Notes: generated by a model from the letters alone, not told the origin. A stretch of DNA of 64,000 nt from Aeromonas australiensis (GCF_000819725.1 NZ_CDDH01000045.1:166128-230127), one strand, 5' to 3'; positions 21,424-30,260 are shown, counted from the stretch's first letter. Numbers and translations are program-made.

Positions 21424-22851
21424 ATGCCCGTTAAAGTCACTCGACAAGTCGTTACTCAAGCCCTGCAGCGGCTCGGTTATGCCCTGCTACTGCCCGTCTC
21501 CATCCTGCCGATGGCGGCCTTGATCTACCGGCTTGGGCAACCCGATGTGCTCGATTTGGCCGTGCTCTCCCTCACCGGTCAGGCGATCTTCAGCCAGATG
21601 CCGCTTATCTATGCGGTGGCGATCGCCTTTGGCCTGAGTCGGCAAGAGCTGGGTGGACAAACGCTGGCAGGGGCGGTCAACTTCCTGCTGCTCAGCAGCG
21701 CCTTCAATACGCTGGCCCCCAACCTGCACGCCGACATGATCTGCGGTCTGCTGGCGGGGCTCACCACCGCCATCATCTACCCCTGGGTACACCAGCAAAC
21801 ACGGCCCCGCTGGCTACAGATCGCCAAGGGGGAGTTTCCCAGCCTGCTGGTGTCGGCCTTGGCCTGCCTGCTGATCGCCATCCCTCTCTCGCTGCTGTGG
21901 CCGCCGTTGGAGCGCGGGCTGACCCTGCTCACCTCCGAGCTGCTCACCACGCCGTTTGGCGCCTTCTGCTATGGCACCCTCAACCGGCTGTTGATCCCGC
22001 TCGGACTGCATCAGGTATTGGGTAGCGTCATCGGCCTTGGCGAGAGCAACCTGCTGGCGCTGGCCACCGCCCAACCCCTTCATGAAGGGTATGTAGCCGG
22101 TCTCTACCCCATCATCATGTTCGGCCTGCCGGGCGCCTGTTTTGCTATCTGGCTGCACCGCCAGCGGATGCAGCGACTGCCGCAGGGGGGGCTGCTGCTC
22201 ACCCTGGCGCTCACCTCGGCACTGGTGGGCATCACCGAGCCTATCGAGTTTCTGTTTGCCTTTACCGCCCCCTGGCTGTTTCTCGCTCACGCCCTGCTGA
22301 CCGGGCTATCGCTCGCTGTCTGTAGCGGGCTGGGGATCAAGGTGGGCAGTTACTTCTCCGCCGGTCTGCTGGATCTGGTATTGAGCTATCAATCCGGTGA
22401 GCACAGCTTCTGGCTTATTCCGGTCGGGATCCTGTTTTTCGTCGCCTACACCCTGCTGTTCTATCAGCTGCTGGAGCGCGCCCCCCTCAGTATGCCGAGC
22501 AAGCCCATCGCAGAGGAGCATCAGCGCCTTGCCAGCGTCGCCCCCTCCGATCCGCAAATGCTGGCGATCCAGTATCTCAAGGTGCTGGGGGGAATGGATA
22601 ACCTGCTGGCGATAAGCGTCTGCCTTACCCGACTCAGCCTGCGGGTGCGCGACATTTCACTGGTGGATCAATCCCGCCTGCTGGGGCTGGGCTGCCTCTC
22701 CTGGATCCAGCTCAACGACCACCAGCTGGTACTGGTACTGGGCCCCAGCGCCAGCCTGATTGAAGGGCAGATCCGCATGCTGGCTGAGCGCCAGTCGGTC
22801 CCCCTCGGCCTCAAACCCAATCAGGAGTCGGCCAGCCAGAGCAGCTGGTAA
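21424..22851 (+). CDS. Glucose-family PTS permease, IIC-IIB type
   Basis: The roughly 475-residue protein resembles glucose/N-acetylglucosamine-type PTS IIC fused to IIB. The opening LQRLGYALLLPVSILPMAAL and the signature VGITEPIEFLFAFTAPWL near residue 275 are diagnostic. The C-terminal IIB keeps the phospho-cysteine in SVCLTRLSLRVRD near residue 405. The IIC middle is shorter and more divergent than PtsG or NagE, so the sugar cannot be named. The start is uncertain: ATG at 21424 lacks a clear ribosome site and a GTG lies at 21394. It interrupts the panF-prmA neighbourhood. No IIA gene is nearby, so it may borrow Crr. Confidence 0.8.
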   Translation: MPVKVTRQVVTQALQRLGYALLLPVSILPMAALIYRLGQPDVLDLAVLSLTGQAIFSQMPLIYAVAIAFGLSRQELGGQTLAGAVNFLLLSSAFNTLAPNLHADMICGLLAGLTTAIIYPWVHQQTRPRWLQIAKGEFPSLLVSALACLLIAIPLSLLWPPLERGLTLLTSELLTTPFGAFCYGTLNRLLIPLGLHQVLGSVIGLGESNLLALATAQPLHEGYVAGLYPIIMFGLPGACFAIWLHRQRMQRLPQGGLLLTLALTSALVGITEPIEFLFAFTAPWLFLAHALLTGLSLAVCSGLGIKVGSYFSAGLLDLVLSYQSGEHSFWLIPVGILFFVAYTLLFYQLLERAPLSMPSKPIAEEHQRLASVAPSDPQMLAIQYLKVLGGMDNLLAISVCLTRLSLRVRDISLVDQSRLLGLGCLSWIQLNDHQLVLVLGPSASLIEGQIRMLAERQSVPLGLKPNQESASQSSW

Positions 22852-22910
22852 CTCAGGCGAACGGCAACCGCTCGGCCACAATAAACCATCGGGACAGGCT
22901 AAAAAGTCCG

Positions 22911-23051
22911 ATGAAAACAACACCCTTCCCCCTGGCAGTTTCACAGGCACAGGCCCATACCGAGGTGGAGGTGGGCCGCATGGTAAGTAAACAGCTGATC
23001 GACATGAGCGACTTCGCCAACCAAGCCCTCAAACGCACCATGATGGGATAA
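22911..23051 (+). CDS. Short ORF, hypothetical 46-residue peptide
   Basis: An ATG-initiated frame of 46 codons encodes a peptide starting MKTTPFPLAVSQAQAHTE and ending with an amphipathic stretch (QLIDMSDFANQALKRTMMG). The ribosome site is weak (ACAGGCT). Its GC-rich third positions resemble neighbouring genes. No family is recognised. It could be a real small protein or a chance frame. Confidence 0.35.
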   Translation: MKTTPFPLAVSQAQAHTEVEVGRMVSKQLIDMSDFANQALKRTMMG

Positions 23052-23133
23052 GTTCACCAAGAAGATGCCCCAAACGGACACAACCTGCAGCACTCATGTC
23101 AACCAGCTGCGGGCCAAGGTCCGGCAATCAGCC

Positions 23134-23164
23134 AAAAAAGAGGCCATTTCGCGAGAAATGGCCT
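23134..23164 (-). terminator. Minus-strand terminator without an obvious gene
   Basis: AGGCCATTTC and GAAATGGCCT form a perfect 10-bp stem with a GCGA loop. On the minus strand it is followed by CTTTTTTGG. Confidence 0.75.
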
Positions 23165-23282
23165 GAATACCTGAACATTGGGGTAACAATCACACACATA
23201 TCCTTATGCAGGACACATTAGTCTTTGCATCCGGCGTGCCAACAGCAGCATGAATGCGCTAAAACGGCGCCAGCCCATCCTT

Positions 23283-23311
23283 GAGCAAGGTGCCGACCTT
23301 GCTCTTTTTTT
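23283..23311 (+). terminator. Plus-strand terminator without an obvious gene
   Basis: GAGCAAGGT-GCCG-ACCTTGCTC forms a perfect 9-bp stem followed by seven T. Confidence 0.85.
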
Positions 23312-23348
23312 GTCTGGCAGACTTTTTACCAAGCAAAGAAGTGCAGAT

Positions 23349-23374
23349 AAAAAATGCCACCCTAGGGTGGCAGT
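23349..23374 (-). terminator. Minus-strand terminator without an obvious gene
   Basis: TGCCACCCTAGGGTGGCA is an 18-bp palindrome followed on the minus strand by TTTTTTATC. No minus-strand gene precedes it. Confidence 0.7.
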
Positions 23375-23560
23375 GAAAGATGACGGAACTTGAGCAAAGC
23401 GTTCAGCGAAAACCGCTCGTTTTCGCCTGCATAGTGCAATACAGGAACCGTGCCAATCCGGCAAAAGCCCCCGTATCCCTCCACGTCATGGGCAAACCAC
23501 GACAGCACAGGCCCATGATGGTAGAATCTCGCGGTTTCACATTTATGAAGAGTCAACGCC

Positions 23561-24439
23561 ATGCCCTGGATACAAATTCGAATCAACGCCACTGCCAAGA
23601 CCGCAGACAAGGTGAGCAACATGCTGCTGGGGCGTGGTGCCCAGGCGGTGACCTTTATGGATGCCAAGGATGTGCCCGTCTATGAACCCATGCCCGGTGA
23701 AACCCCGCTCTGGGGCGAGACCGAAGTGATGGGGCTGTTCGATGCCGAAACCGACCCGGCCCCCACCATCGCCTTCTTCCAGCAGATCTTCGGCGAAAAT
23801 GTCGGCTACAAGGTCGAACAGCTGGAAGACAAGGACTGGGTGCGCGAGTGGATGGATCACTTCCACCCGATGCAGTTTGGCGAGCGCCTCTGGATCTGCC
23901 CGAGCTGGCGCGATGTGCCGAACCCTGATGCGGTCAACGTCATGCTGGATCCGGGTCTGGCCTTCGGTACCGGTACCCACCCCACCACCGCACTTTGCCT
24001 GCAGTGGCTGGACGGGCTGGATCTGGCCGGTAAAACCGTGGTCGACTTTGGCTGTGGCTCCGGCATTCTCGGCATCGCCGCCCTGAAACTGGGTGCCGCC
24101 CGCGTCATCGGCATCGACATCGACCCGCAGGCCATTCAGGCCAGCCGCGACAACGCCGCGCGCAACGGCGTCGCCGACCAGATTGAGCTCTATCTGCCAA
24201 CCGACCAGCCGCAAGATGTCGAAGCAGACGTAGTGGTCGCCAACATCCTGGCCGGCCCGCTGCGCGAACTGGCACCGCTTATCGCTGGCCACGGCAAACC
24301 GGGCAGCCTGATGGCCCTCTCTGGCGTGCTGGAGAGCCAGGCCGCGGAGCTGGAAACCATCTACGGCCAGTGGTTCGAGATGGACCAGACCGCCGTCAAG
24401 GAGGAGTGGTGCCGCCTCTCCGGCCGCAAACACCGCTGA
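23561..24439 (+). CDS. prmA: Ribosomal protein L11 methyltransferase
   Basis: PrmA methylates lysines and the N-terminus of ribosomal protein L11 using S-adenosylmethionine. The 292-residue length is standard. It starts [20 protein letters not shown], an N-terminal substrate-recognition domain, then carries [18 protein letters not shown] and the SAM loop [20 protein letters not shown] near residue 165, with [18 protein letters not shown]. It is followed by a perfect terminator. The usual followers dusB and fis are not here. Confidence 0.97.
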   Translation: MPWIQIRINATAKTADKVSNMLLGRGAQAVTFMDAKDVPVYEPMPGETPLWGETEVMGLFDAETDPAPTIAFFQQIFGENVGYKVEQLEDKDWVREWMDHFHPMQFGERLWICPSWRDVPNPDAVNVMLDPGLAFGTGTHPTTALCLQWLDGLDLAGKTVVDFGCGSGILGIAALKLGAARVIGIDIDPQAIQASRDNAARNGVADQIELYLPTDQPQDVEADVVVANILAGPLRELAPLIAGHGKPGSLMALSGVLESQAAELETIYGQWFEMDQTAVKEEWCRLSGRKHR

Positions 24440-24456
24440 TGGCAACCACCTAATAC

Positions 24457-24486
24457 AACAAGGGCACCGATGGTGCCCTTGTTGTT
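24457..24486 (+). terminator. Terminator of prmA
   Basis: AACAAGGGCACC-GAT-GGTGCCCTTGTT is a perfect 12-bp stem followed by GTTT, 18 bp after the prmA stop codon. Confidence 0.85.
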
Positions 24487-24560
24487 TCCGCCATCCTCTC
24501 GTGTCTCCCCTGCTCACTGCCCCACATACAAGCAAAGGCCCGGACTTCGGCCGAACAATC

Positions 24561-24576
24561 TGGTGCTGCTGCACCA
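24561..24576. promoter_or_regulatory. Palindrome upstream of the ethanolamine operon, possible activator site
   Basis: TGGTGC-TGCT-GCACCA is a perfect inverted repeat about 120 bp upstream of the transcription start predicted from the sigma-54 promoter. That is the usual distance for an enhancer-binding activator. It is not the NtrC consensus, because its half-sites point the other way. Confidence 0.4.
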
Positions 24577-24664
24577 CAACAACGCAGCGGGCACACCTTG
24601 GCCTCAGACCATAAAACAGCTGTAACCATATGAATAAAAATGACTAAATAGCCATATAACTGGA

Positions 24665-24680
24665 TGGCATATCCCTTGCA
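24665..24680 (+). promoter_or_regulatory. Sigma-54 (-24/-12) promoter of the ethanolamine operon
   Basis: TGGCAT-ATCCC-TTGCA matches the RpoN consensus TGGCAC-N5-TTGCA at 10 of 11 fixed positions, with exact GG-N10-GC spacing. It lies 50 bp before the permease start codon. Nitrogen or ethanolamine control through an enhancer-binding protein is therefore likely. Confidence 0.75.
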
Positions 24681-24730
24681 ATTTGCCTCTTCAGAGACTT
24701 TCACCATTGAACGTCATATTGGAGAAGCGT

Positions 24731-26116
24731 ATGCAGCAACAGGATTGTGCGAAACCGGAACTGAAACGAACCCTGGGGGCTTTTCACCTGTGGGGGATCG
24801 CCGTGGGACTGGTCATTTCGGGGGAATACTTTGGCTGGAGCTACGGCTGGGCGCAAGCAGGTACCATGGGCTTTCTGGTCACCTCCCTGCTGGTGGCTTG
24901 CATGTACACCGCCTTTATCTTCAGTTTTACCGAGCTGACCACCTCAATTCCCCATGCAGGAGGCCCCTTTGCCTATGCCTACCGTGCCTTTGGTCCGGTC
25001 GGAGGATATATCGCAGGCTTTGCCACCCTGGTGGAATTTGTGTTCGCGCCGCCCGCCATCGCCATGGCGATCGGGGCCTACCTCAACGTCCAGTTTCCGG
25101 CCATAGACCCCAAGTGGGTGGCGGTGAGCGCCTATCTCATCTTCATGACCCTCAATCTGATCGGAGTCGGTATCGCCGCTACCTTCGAGTTGCTGGTCAC
25201 CCTGCTCGCCATTTTCGAGCTGCTGGTCTTCATGGGAGTAGTAAGCCCGGGTTTCAGCGCCAGCAACTTCATGCTCAACGGCTGGGCAGGCCAGCAGGAA
25301 TTCAGCCTCGGCGCTCTCCCCGGTATCTTTGCCGCCATCCCGTTCGCCATCTGGTTCTTCCTCGCCATTGAAGGCGCCGCCATGGCGGCCGAAGAGGCCA
25401 AGGAGCCTAAGAAGACAATTCCGAAAGCCTTCATCGGTGGCATCCTGACCCTGGTCATGCTGGCCATGGGGGTCATGGTGTTCGCAGGCGGAGTCGGAGA
25501 CTGGCGCCAGCTTGCCAACATCAATGATCCCCTGCCCCAGGCGATGAAGATGATAGTGGGCGAGAGCAGCGGCTGGCTGCACATGCTGGTCTGGCTGGGG
25601 CTGTTCGGCCTGATCGCCTCCTTCCACGGCATCATAATGGGCTACTCACGCCAGATCTTTGCCCTGGCCCGGGCCGGTTATCTGCCCGGAGCCCTGGCCT
25701 CGGTCAACCGCCGCTTCCAGACCCCCCACTGGGCCATTCTGGCCGGTGGCGTTGTGGGGATCCTGGCGATCTTCTCCGACTCGCTGATCGTCATAGGCGG
25801 GCTATCCCTCACCGCCAACATAGTCACAATGGCGGTGTTTGGCGCCATTGTGATGTACATCATCTCGATGGCGGCCCTGTTCAAGCTGCGCCGCAGCGAA
25901 CCGGCACTGGAGCGTCCATTCAGAGCCCCTCTCTATCCTTTTGCTCCGGCTCTCGCCTTGGGACTGGCAGTACTCTGTCTGGTCGCTATGGTCTATTACA
26001 ACGGTTTGCTGGCGCTGATCTTTGGCGCCCTGATGCTGGCGGGCTATGCCTACTTCCGTCTGACCCATGATGAAGGGATTGCCGCCAGTGACGGTGAGCT
26101 GGTCAAGGGAAGCTGA
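24731..26116 (+). CDS. Ethanolamine permease, APC superfamily
   Basis: This 461-residue inner-membrane transporter has about 12 helices and the amino acid-polyamine-organocation profile, with GIAVGLVISGEYFGWSYGW near the start and FFLAIEGAAMAAEEAKEPKK in the middle. That combination is typical of the ethanolamine permease (EutP/Eat) subfamily. GGAG lies 7 bp before the ATG at 24731; a longer frame from 24683 starts upstream of this site. It is directly followed by eutB and eutC, so import of ethanolamine as carbon or nitrogen source is the obvious role. No eutP/H microcompartment gene is present. Confidence 0.9.
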   Translation: MQQQDCAKPELKRTLGAFHLWGIAVGLVISGEYFGWSYGWAQAGTMGFLVTSLLVACMYTAFIFSFTELTTSIPHAGGPFAYAYRAFGPVGGYIAGFATLVEFVFAPPAIAMAIGAYLNVQFPAIDPKWVAVSAYLIFMTLNLIGVGIAATFELLVTLLAIFELLVFMGVVSPGFSASNFMLNGWAGQQEFSLGALPGIFAAIPFAIWFFLAIEGAAMAAEEAKEPKKTIPKAFIGGILTLVMLAMGVMVFAGGVGDWRQLANINDPLPQAMKMIVGESSGWLHMLVWLGLFGLIASFHGIIMGYSRQIFALARAGYLPGALASVNRRFQTPHWAILAGGVVGILAIFSDSLIVIGGLSLTANIVTMAVFGAIVMYIISMAALFKLRRSEPALERPFRAPLYPFAPALALGLAVLCLVAMVYYNGLLALIFGALMLAGYAYFRLTHDEGIAASDGELVKGS

Positions 26117-26194
26117 ACCAGATCCTCTGTGCCCATCAGGAGCAAGGCCATGCGCTGGCCTTGTTTCCCCGCCCTGCATCGACGAGAGAACCCC

Positions 26195-27589
26195 ATGTAT
26201 CGTACCCAACTGTCACACCACGGCTATCAGTTTCCCGACCTTCGCACCCTGATGGCCAAGGCGACCCCTGCCCGCTCCGGTGACTATCTGGCTGGCGTGG
26301 CCGCCCACAGCGCCGAGGAACGCATGGCGGCCAGGATGGCGCTTGCAGACCTTCCGCTCAAAACCTTCCTCAATGAGGCGCTGATCCCTTACGAGCAGGA
26401 TGAGGTAACCCGCCTCATCATGGACAACCACGATCACGCGGCCTTCGCCCCCATCAGCCACCTGACGGTAGGGGATTTTCGCAACTGGCTGCTGTCTGAG
26501 ACGGCCAACAGCCAGACCCTGGCACGCATAGCCCCCGGCATCACACCCGAGATGGCAGCCGCGGTCAGCAAGCTGATGCGCAATCAGGATCTGATCCTGG
26601 CCGCCAAGAAGTGCCGGGTCGTCACTGCCTTTCGCAACACCATAGGGTTGCCCGGCCACCTCAGCGTGCGGCTGCAACCCAACCATCCCACCGACGATCC
26701 TCAAGGGATAGCGGCAGCCATGCTGGACGGTCTGCTGTACGGCGCGGGGGATGCGGTGGTCGGCATCAATCCCGCCAGTGACAACTTGCCCGTACTGGCC
26801 AACCTGAACCAGATGCTCGACGAAGTGATCCAGCGTTTCGCCATTCCGACCCAGTCCTGCATCCTGACCCATGTCACCAACACCTTGCAGCTCATAGAGC
26901 GCAATGTGCCGGTAGACTTGGTGTTCCAGTCCATCGCAGGTACAGAGGCTGCCAACCGAGGATTTGGTATCGATCTGGCCCTATTGCAAGAGGCATATGA
27001 CGCCGCCCTCAGCCTGGGGCGCGGCACCCTTGGCAACAACGTCATGTATTTCGAGACTGGCCAGGGCAGTTGCCTCTCGGCCAATGCCCACCACGGACTG
27101 GATCAGCAGACCTGCGAGGCCAGAGCCTACGGGGTAGCTCGCCACTTCAAGCCGTTGCTGTGCAATACCGTGGTCGGTTTCATCGGACCGGAATACCTCT
27201 ATGACGGCAAGCAGATTATCCGCGCCGGACTGGAAGATCACTTCTGCGGCAAACTGCTGGGGGTGCCGCTCGGCTGTGACGTCTGCTACACCAACCACGC
27301 CGAAGCGGATCAGGACGACATGGACACCCTGCTCACCCTGCTTGGCAACGCTGGCCTCACCTTCCTCATCGGCGTTCCCGGGGCGGACGACATCATGCTC
27401 AACTACCAGAGCACCTCGTTTCATGACGCTCTCTATATTCGCGAGCTGCTCGGCCTCAAGCACGCACCGGAATTTGCAGACTGGCTGGTGCGGATGCAAC
27501 TCACCAACCCTGGTGGCCAACTGCTCGATGCCAGCCTGCGCCACCCTCTGTTAACGGCTTTTGGCCAAAGCGGCAAGGTGGCCCGATGA
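26195..27589 (+). CDS. eutB: Ethanolamine ammonia-lyase large subunit
   Basis: EutB is the catalytic TIM-barrel subunit of adenosylcobalamin-dependent ethanolamine ammonia-lyase, which yields acetaldehyde and ammonia. The 464-residue protein shows the family segments ANSQTLARIAPGITPEM, FRNTIGLPGHLSVRLQPNHP and YFETGQGSCLSANAHHG, with LTFLIGVPGADDIMLNYQST near the C-terminus. The start at 26195 (MYRTQLSHHGYQF) fits the family better than a longer frame from 26129. It is 78 bp after the permease and overlaps eutC by 4 bp. Confidence 0.96.
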   Translation: MYRTQLSHHGYQFPDLRTLMAKATPARSGDYLAGVAAHSAEERMAARMALADLPLKTFLNEALIPYEQDEVTRLIMDNHDHAAFAPISHLTVGDFRNWLLSETANSQTLARIAPGITPEMAAAVSKLMRNQDLILAAKKCRVVTAFRNTIGLPGHLSVRLQPNHPTDDPQGIAAAMLDGLLYGAGDAVVGINPASDNLPVLANLNQMLDEVIQRFAIPTQSCILTHVTNTLQLIERNVPVDLVFQSIAGTEAANRGFGIDLALLQEAYDAALSLGRGTLGNNVMYFETGQGSCLSANAHHGLDQQTCEARAYGVARHFKPLLCNTVVGFIGPEYLYDGKQIIRAGLEDHFCGKLLGVPLGCDVCYTNHAEADQDDMDTLLTLLGNAGLTFLIGVPGADDIMLNYQSTSFHDALYIRELLGLKHAPEFADWLVRMQLTNPGGQLLDASLRHPLLTAFGQSGKVAR

Positions 27590-28443
27590 GCAAGGATCCC
27601 CATGACATGAGTGACATAGTTCACCTCAATCCCTGGCTGGAACTCAAACGCTACACCTCGGCCCGCATAGCGCTGGGGCGCACCGGGGTCAGCCTGCCCA
27701 CAGAGGCACTGCTGGCGTTTGGTCTGGCCCATGCACAGGCTAGAGATGCTGTGCACCAGCCCCTGGAAGTGGCCGCCCTGACCAAAGCACTGCACGCCAC
27801 AGGACACAAAGTTCTGACGGTGCACAGCGCCGCCAACAGCCGGGAAGAGTATTTGCGTCGCCCGGATCTGGGCCGACGGCTGAACGATGCCAGCCGCCTC
27901 CTGCTGAGCCAGATCCCGCAAGCAGAGGCCGAGCTCGCCCCCCTGGAGTATCAGACCCGGCAGGCTGAAGCCGATCTCGTCATCATGCTGGGTGATGGAC
28001 TCTCCTCCACCGCCCTGCATCAGAATGCCCTGCCCTTTATCGAGGCACTGCAACCCCATCTCAGGCGCCTTGGGTTGGCCTGTGCCCCTCTGGTGATCGC
28101 CAGCCAGGCCAGAGTGGCACTGGGAGATGAGGTAGGGGAGCTGCTAAGGGCCCGGGCCGTACTGGTGATGATTGGCGAGCGCCCCGGCCTCTCCTCCCCC
28201 GACAGTCTGGGGCTCTACCTGACCTGGCAACCCAGAGTCGGGTGCATGGATTCACAGCGCAACTGCATCTCCAACGTACGTCCCGCCGGGCTCGATTTCC
28301 CCCAGGCGGCTCACAAGCTGGCCTGGTTGCTGGAGCAGGCCTTCAACCGCCGCTTGACCGGGGTTGCCCTCAAGGATGAGAGCGGCGAGCTGGCCAGCCT
28401 GATCGAACACGACGCCCCGCTTCCCCCTTGCCGTCCAACATGA
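27586..28443 (+). CDS. eutC: Ethanolamine ammonia-lyase small subunit
   Basis: EutC completes the B12-binding site of ethanolamine ammonia-lyase. The 285-residue protein has the family blocks YTSARIALGRTGVSLPTEALLAF, HKVLTVHSAANSREEYLRRPDLGRRL and the C-terminal SQRNCISNVRPAGLDFPQA. Its ATG overlaps the eutB stop (ATGA), indicating translational coupling; an internal ATG at 27607 is a weaker alternative. The minimal permease-eutB-eutC set without shell genes is like the pseudomonad arrangement. Confidence 0.95.
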   Translation: MSKDPHDMSDIVHLNPWLELKRYTSARIALGRTGVSLPTEALLAFGLAHAQARDAVHQPLEVAALTKALHATGHKVLTVHSAANSREEYLRRPDLGRRLNDASRLLLSQIPQAEAELAPLEYQTRQAEADLVIMLGDGLSSTALHQNALPFIEALQPHLRRLGLACAPLVIASQARVALGDEVGELLRARAVLVMIGERPGLSSPDSLGLYLTWQPRVGCMDSQRNCISNVRPAGLDFPQAAHKLAWLLEQAFNRRLTGVALKDESGELASLIEHDAPLPPCRPT

Positions 28444-28446
28444 CAA

Positions 28447-28475
28447 CGGGGCGGCCAGCCTAGTCCGCCCCATCA
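28447..28475 (+). terminator. Possible weak terminator after eutC
   Basis: GGGGCGG and CCGCCCC form a 7-bp stem with a 10-nt loop just after the eutC stop. There is no T-tract, so it may be only a 3'-end hairpin. Confidence 0.4.
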
Positions 28476-28601
28476 CCAATTCCAAACTGAACCACTTGAA
28501 TCTGCAATGAAAACTGGGCATCGTCTCGCCTGCCCCCGCCAAGAAGCCAAGGGACGCGCCTCTACCCCTCAGGACAATTGCTTGATACACAAGAGGAACG
28601 G

Positions 28602-29579
28602 ATGAAAATTGCCATTCTGGATGACTATCAGGATCAGGTGCGCCACCTGCCCTGCTTTGCCGTGCTGGCGGGTCATGACGTCACCATCCTCAACCAGAGC
28701 GAACCCGATACAACGCGCCTCGCCGCCATGCTGGAAGGTATAGAAGCACTGGTGCTGATCCGCGAGCGTATCCGCATCGACGAACAGCTGCTGATACAGC
28801 TTCCCACCCTTAAACTCATCAGCCAGACCGGCAAAGTCAGCCAGCATATCGACCCGGTACTGTGCCAGCAGTACGGCGTTGCCGTGGCAGAAGGGATCGG
28901 CAGCCCTATCGCTCCCGCCGAGCTCTGCTGGGCGCTCATCATGGCAGCTTCCCACCATATACCTGCTTACAGCCAAGCGTTAAGCCAAGGCCAATGGCAG
29001 CAATCTGGCGACCTCGGTTTGGGTCGCACGCTTCATGGGCTGACGCTCGGCATCTGGGGCTACGGCAAGATAGGCCAGCGGATCGCCCGCTATGGCAAGG
29101 CATTTGGCATGTCGGTACTGATATGGGGCAGTGAGGCTTCGCGCAGGCAGGCCGAGCTGGATGGCTATGCCTGCGCCTCCAGCAAGGAGGCGCTCTTCAG
29201 TCAAGCCGATATCCTCACGCTGCATCTGCGCCTGAGCGAGGCAACCCGCTGCGCTGTTACCCGCGCAGATCTGGCCCGCATGAAAGTTGACTCTCTACTG
29301 GTCAATACCAGTCGTGCCGAGCTTATCGAGCCGGGTGCCCTCTATGTAGAGCTAACTACCCATCCTGGAAAACGGGCAGCGCTCGATGTATTTGACATCG
29401 AGCCGGCGACGCTACAAAACGAGCCCCTGCTGCGCCTGCCCAATGTTTTGGCGACGCCTCATCTGGGCTATGTGGAGCAAAACAGCTACGAACTCTACTT
29501 TCGCGTGGCGTTCGAGAATGTGCTGGCCTTTGCCGAAGGCAGACCTGCCAACCTGGTTCTGCCCGTATCGGGTGGATGA
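28602..29579 (+). CDS. D-2-hydroxyacid dehydrogenase family protein
   Basis: The 325-residue protein has the two Rossmann-like halves of the D-isomer 2-hydroxyacid dehydrogenases. Visible are the NAD loop LGIWGYGKIGQRIARYGKAFG near residue 150, the block NTSRAELIEPGAL, LDVFDIEPA, and TPHLGYVEQNSYELYF with the catalytic His. The Arg of the triad lies in NTSRAEL. GAGGAACGG precedes the ATG. The substrate (phosphoglycerate, hydroxypyruvate or other) cannot be told. It is not obviously linked to the preceding eut genes. Confidence 0.85.
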   Translation: MKIAILDDYQDQVRHLPCFAVLAGHDVTILNQSEPDTTRLAAMLEGIEALVLIRERIRIDEQLLIQLPTLKLISQTGKVSQHIDPVLCQQYGVAVAEGIGSPIAPAELCWALIMAASHHIPAYSQALSQGQWQQSGDLGLGRTLHGLTLGIWGYGKIGQRIARYGKAFGMSVLIWGSEASRRQAELDGYACASSKEALFSQADILTLHLRLSEATRCAVTRADLARMKVDSLLVNTSRAELIEPGALYVELTTHPGKRAALDVFDIEPATLQNEPLLRLPNVLATPHLGYVEQNSYELYFRVAFENVLAFAEGRPANLVLPVSGG

Positions 29580-29645
29580 TCACGTTATTTCTGCCGTATT
29601 GGCGCCAATATCCAAATCCCTGGCAGATAAAGGAAAGCAACCTTC

Positions 29646-30200
29646 ATGAGCGAATACCAGAAGATGATCAGCAGCCAGCCTTACAACTGCATGGCATCCG
29701 AGTTGGTGCAGTTGCGCCGGGAGGCGGCCCGGCGCTATCGCCGTTTCAATCAGGCGGAAGAGGAAGCAGAGCAACGGGCGCTGCTGGCGGATCTGATTGG
29801 CGAACTGGCGGAGAACGCCTTTATCTGCCGGCCCCTCTACTGCACCTATGGCCGCCACATCCAGCTTGGCCAGGACTCCTATATCAATATGGGGGCGACC
29901 CTGCTGGACAATGCCCCCATTCGCATCGGCGCCCATGTGATGATTGGGCCAAATGTGCAGATCTATACCGCCGCCCATGCGCTGGAGGCCGACGAACGAA
30001 TTCAGGGAGCGGAGACGGCGCTGCCGGTCACCATTGAAGAGAAGGTCTGGATTGGGGGCGGCGCCATCTTGCTGCCCGGCATAACCATAGGGCGGGAGGC
30101 GATCGTCGGCGCGGGTGCCGTAGTCACCAAAGATGTACCGGCCGGTGCTCGGGTAGTCGGCAACCCGGCCCGGATCCTGCCAGCCAAAAACCGGGCATAA
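29646..30200 (+). CDS. maa: Maltose/galactoside O-acetyltransferase family (Maa-like)
   Basis: This 184-residue acetyl-CoA-dependent enzyme has a left-handed beta-helix. It has the N-terminal Mac domain (residues 1-55), then hexapeptide repeats ending in ILLPGITIGREAIVGAGAVV and the C-terminal GNPARIL. The catalytic His lies in TAAHALEADER near residue 100. Such enzymes acetylate maltose, glucose or galactosides, and the exact sugar is not predictable. AAAGGAAAGC supplies the ribosome site. Confidence 0.88.
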   Translation: MSEYQKMISSQPYNCMASELVQLRREAARRYRRFNQAEEEAEQRALLADLIGELAENAFICRPLYCTYGRHIQLGQDSYINMGATLLDNAPIRIGAHVMIGPNVQIYTAAHALEADERIQGAETALPVTIEEKVWIGGGAILLPGITIGREAIVGAGAVVTKDVPAGARVVGNPARILPAKNRA

Positions 30201-30260
30201 GGCTGCCAACCGGGCTGCATGATGATGCCACCATCAGCTCACAGCGACCCCGACACGCCA

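Larger units (their letters stand above)
22852..23560. other. 709-bp region with one short ORF and three opposing terminators
   Basis: Apart from the 46-codon frame at 22911, no credible coding sequence is seen. The stretch contains a minus-strand terminator (23134-23164), a plus-strand terminator (23283-23311) and another minus-strand terminator (23349-23374). This density suggests short untranslated transcripts on both strands, or terminators left by lost genes. Confidence 0.6.

Noticed and set aside
24561..24576. NtrC binding site before the ethanolamine operon
   Set aside because: The palindrome is GGTGC...GCACC, the inverse of the NtrC consensus GCACC...GGTGC. It is reported only as a palindrome for an unknown activator.
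30177..30225. Duplicate of the maa 3' end
   Set aside because: CTGCCA and ACCGGGC recur just after the stop, but the match is too short and gapped to separate from chance.
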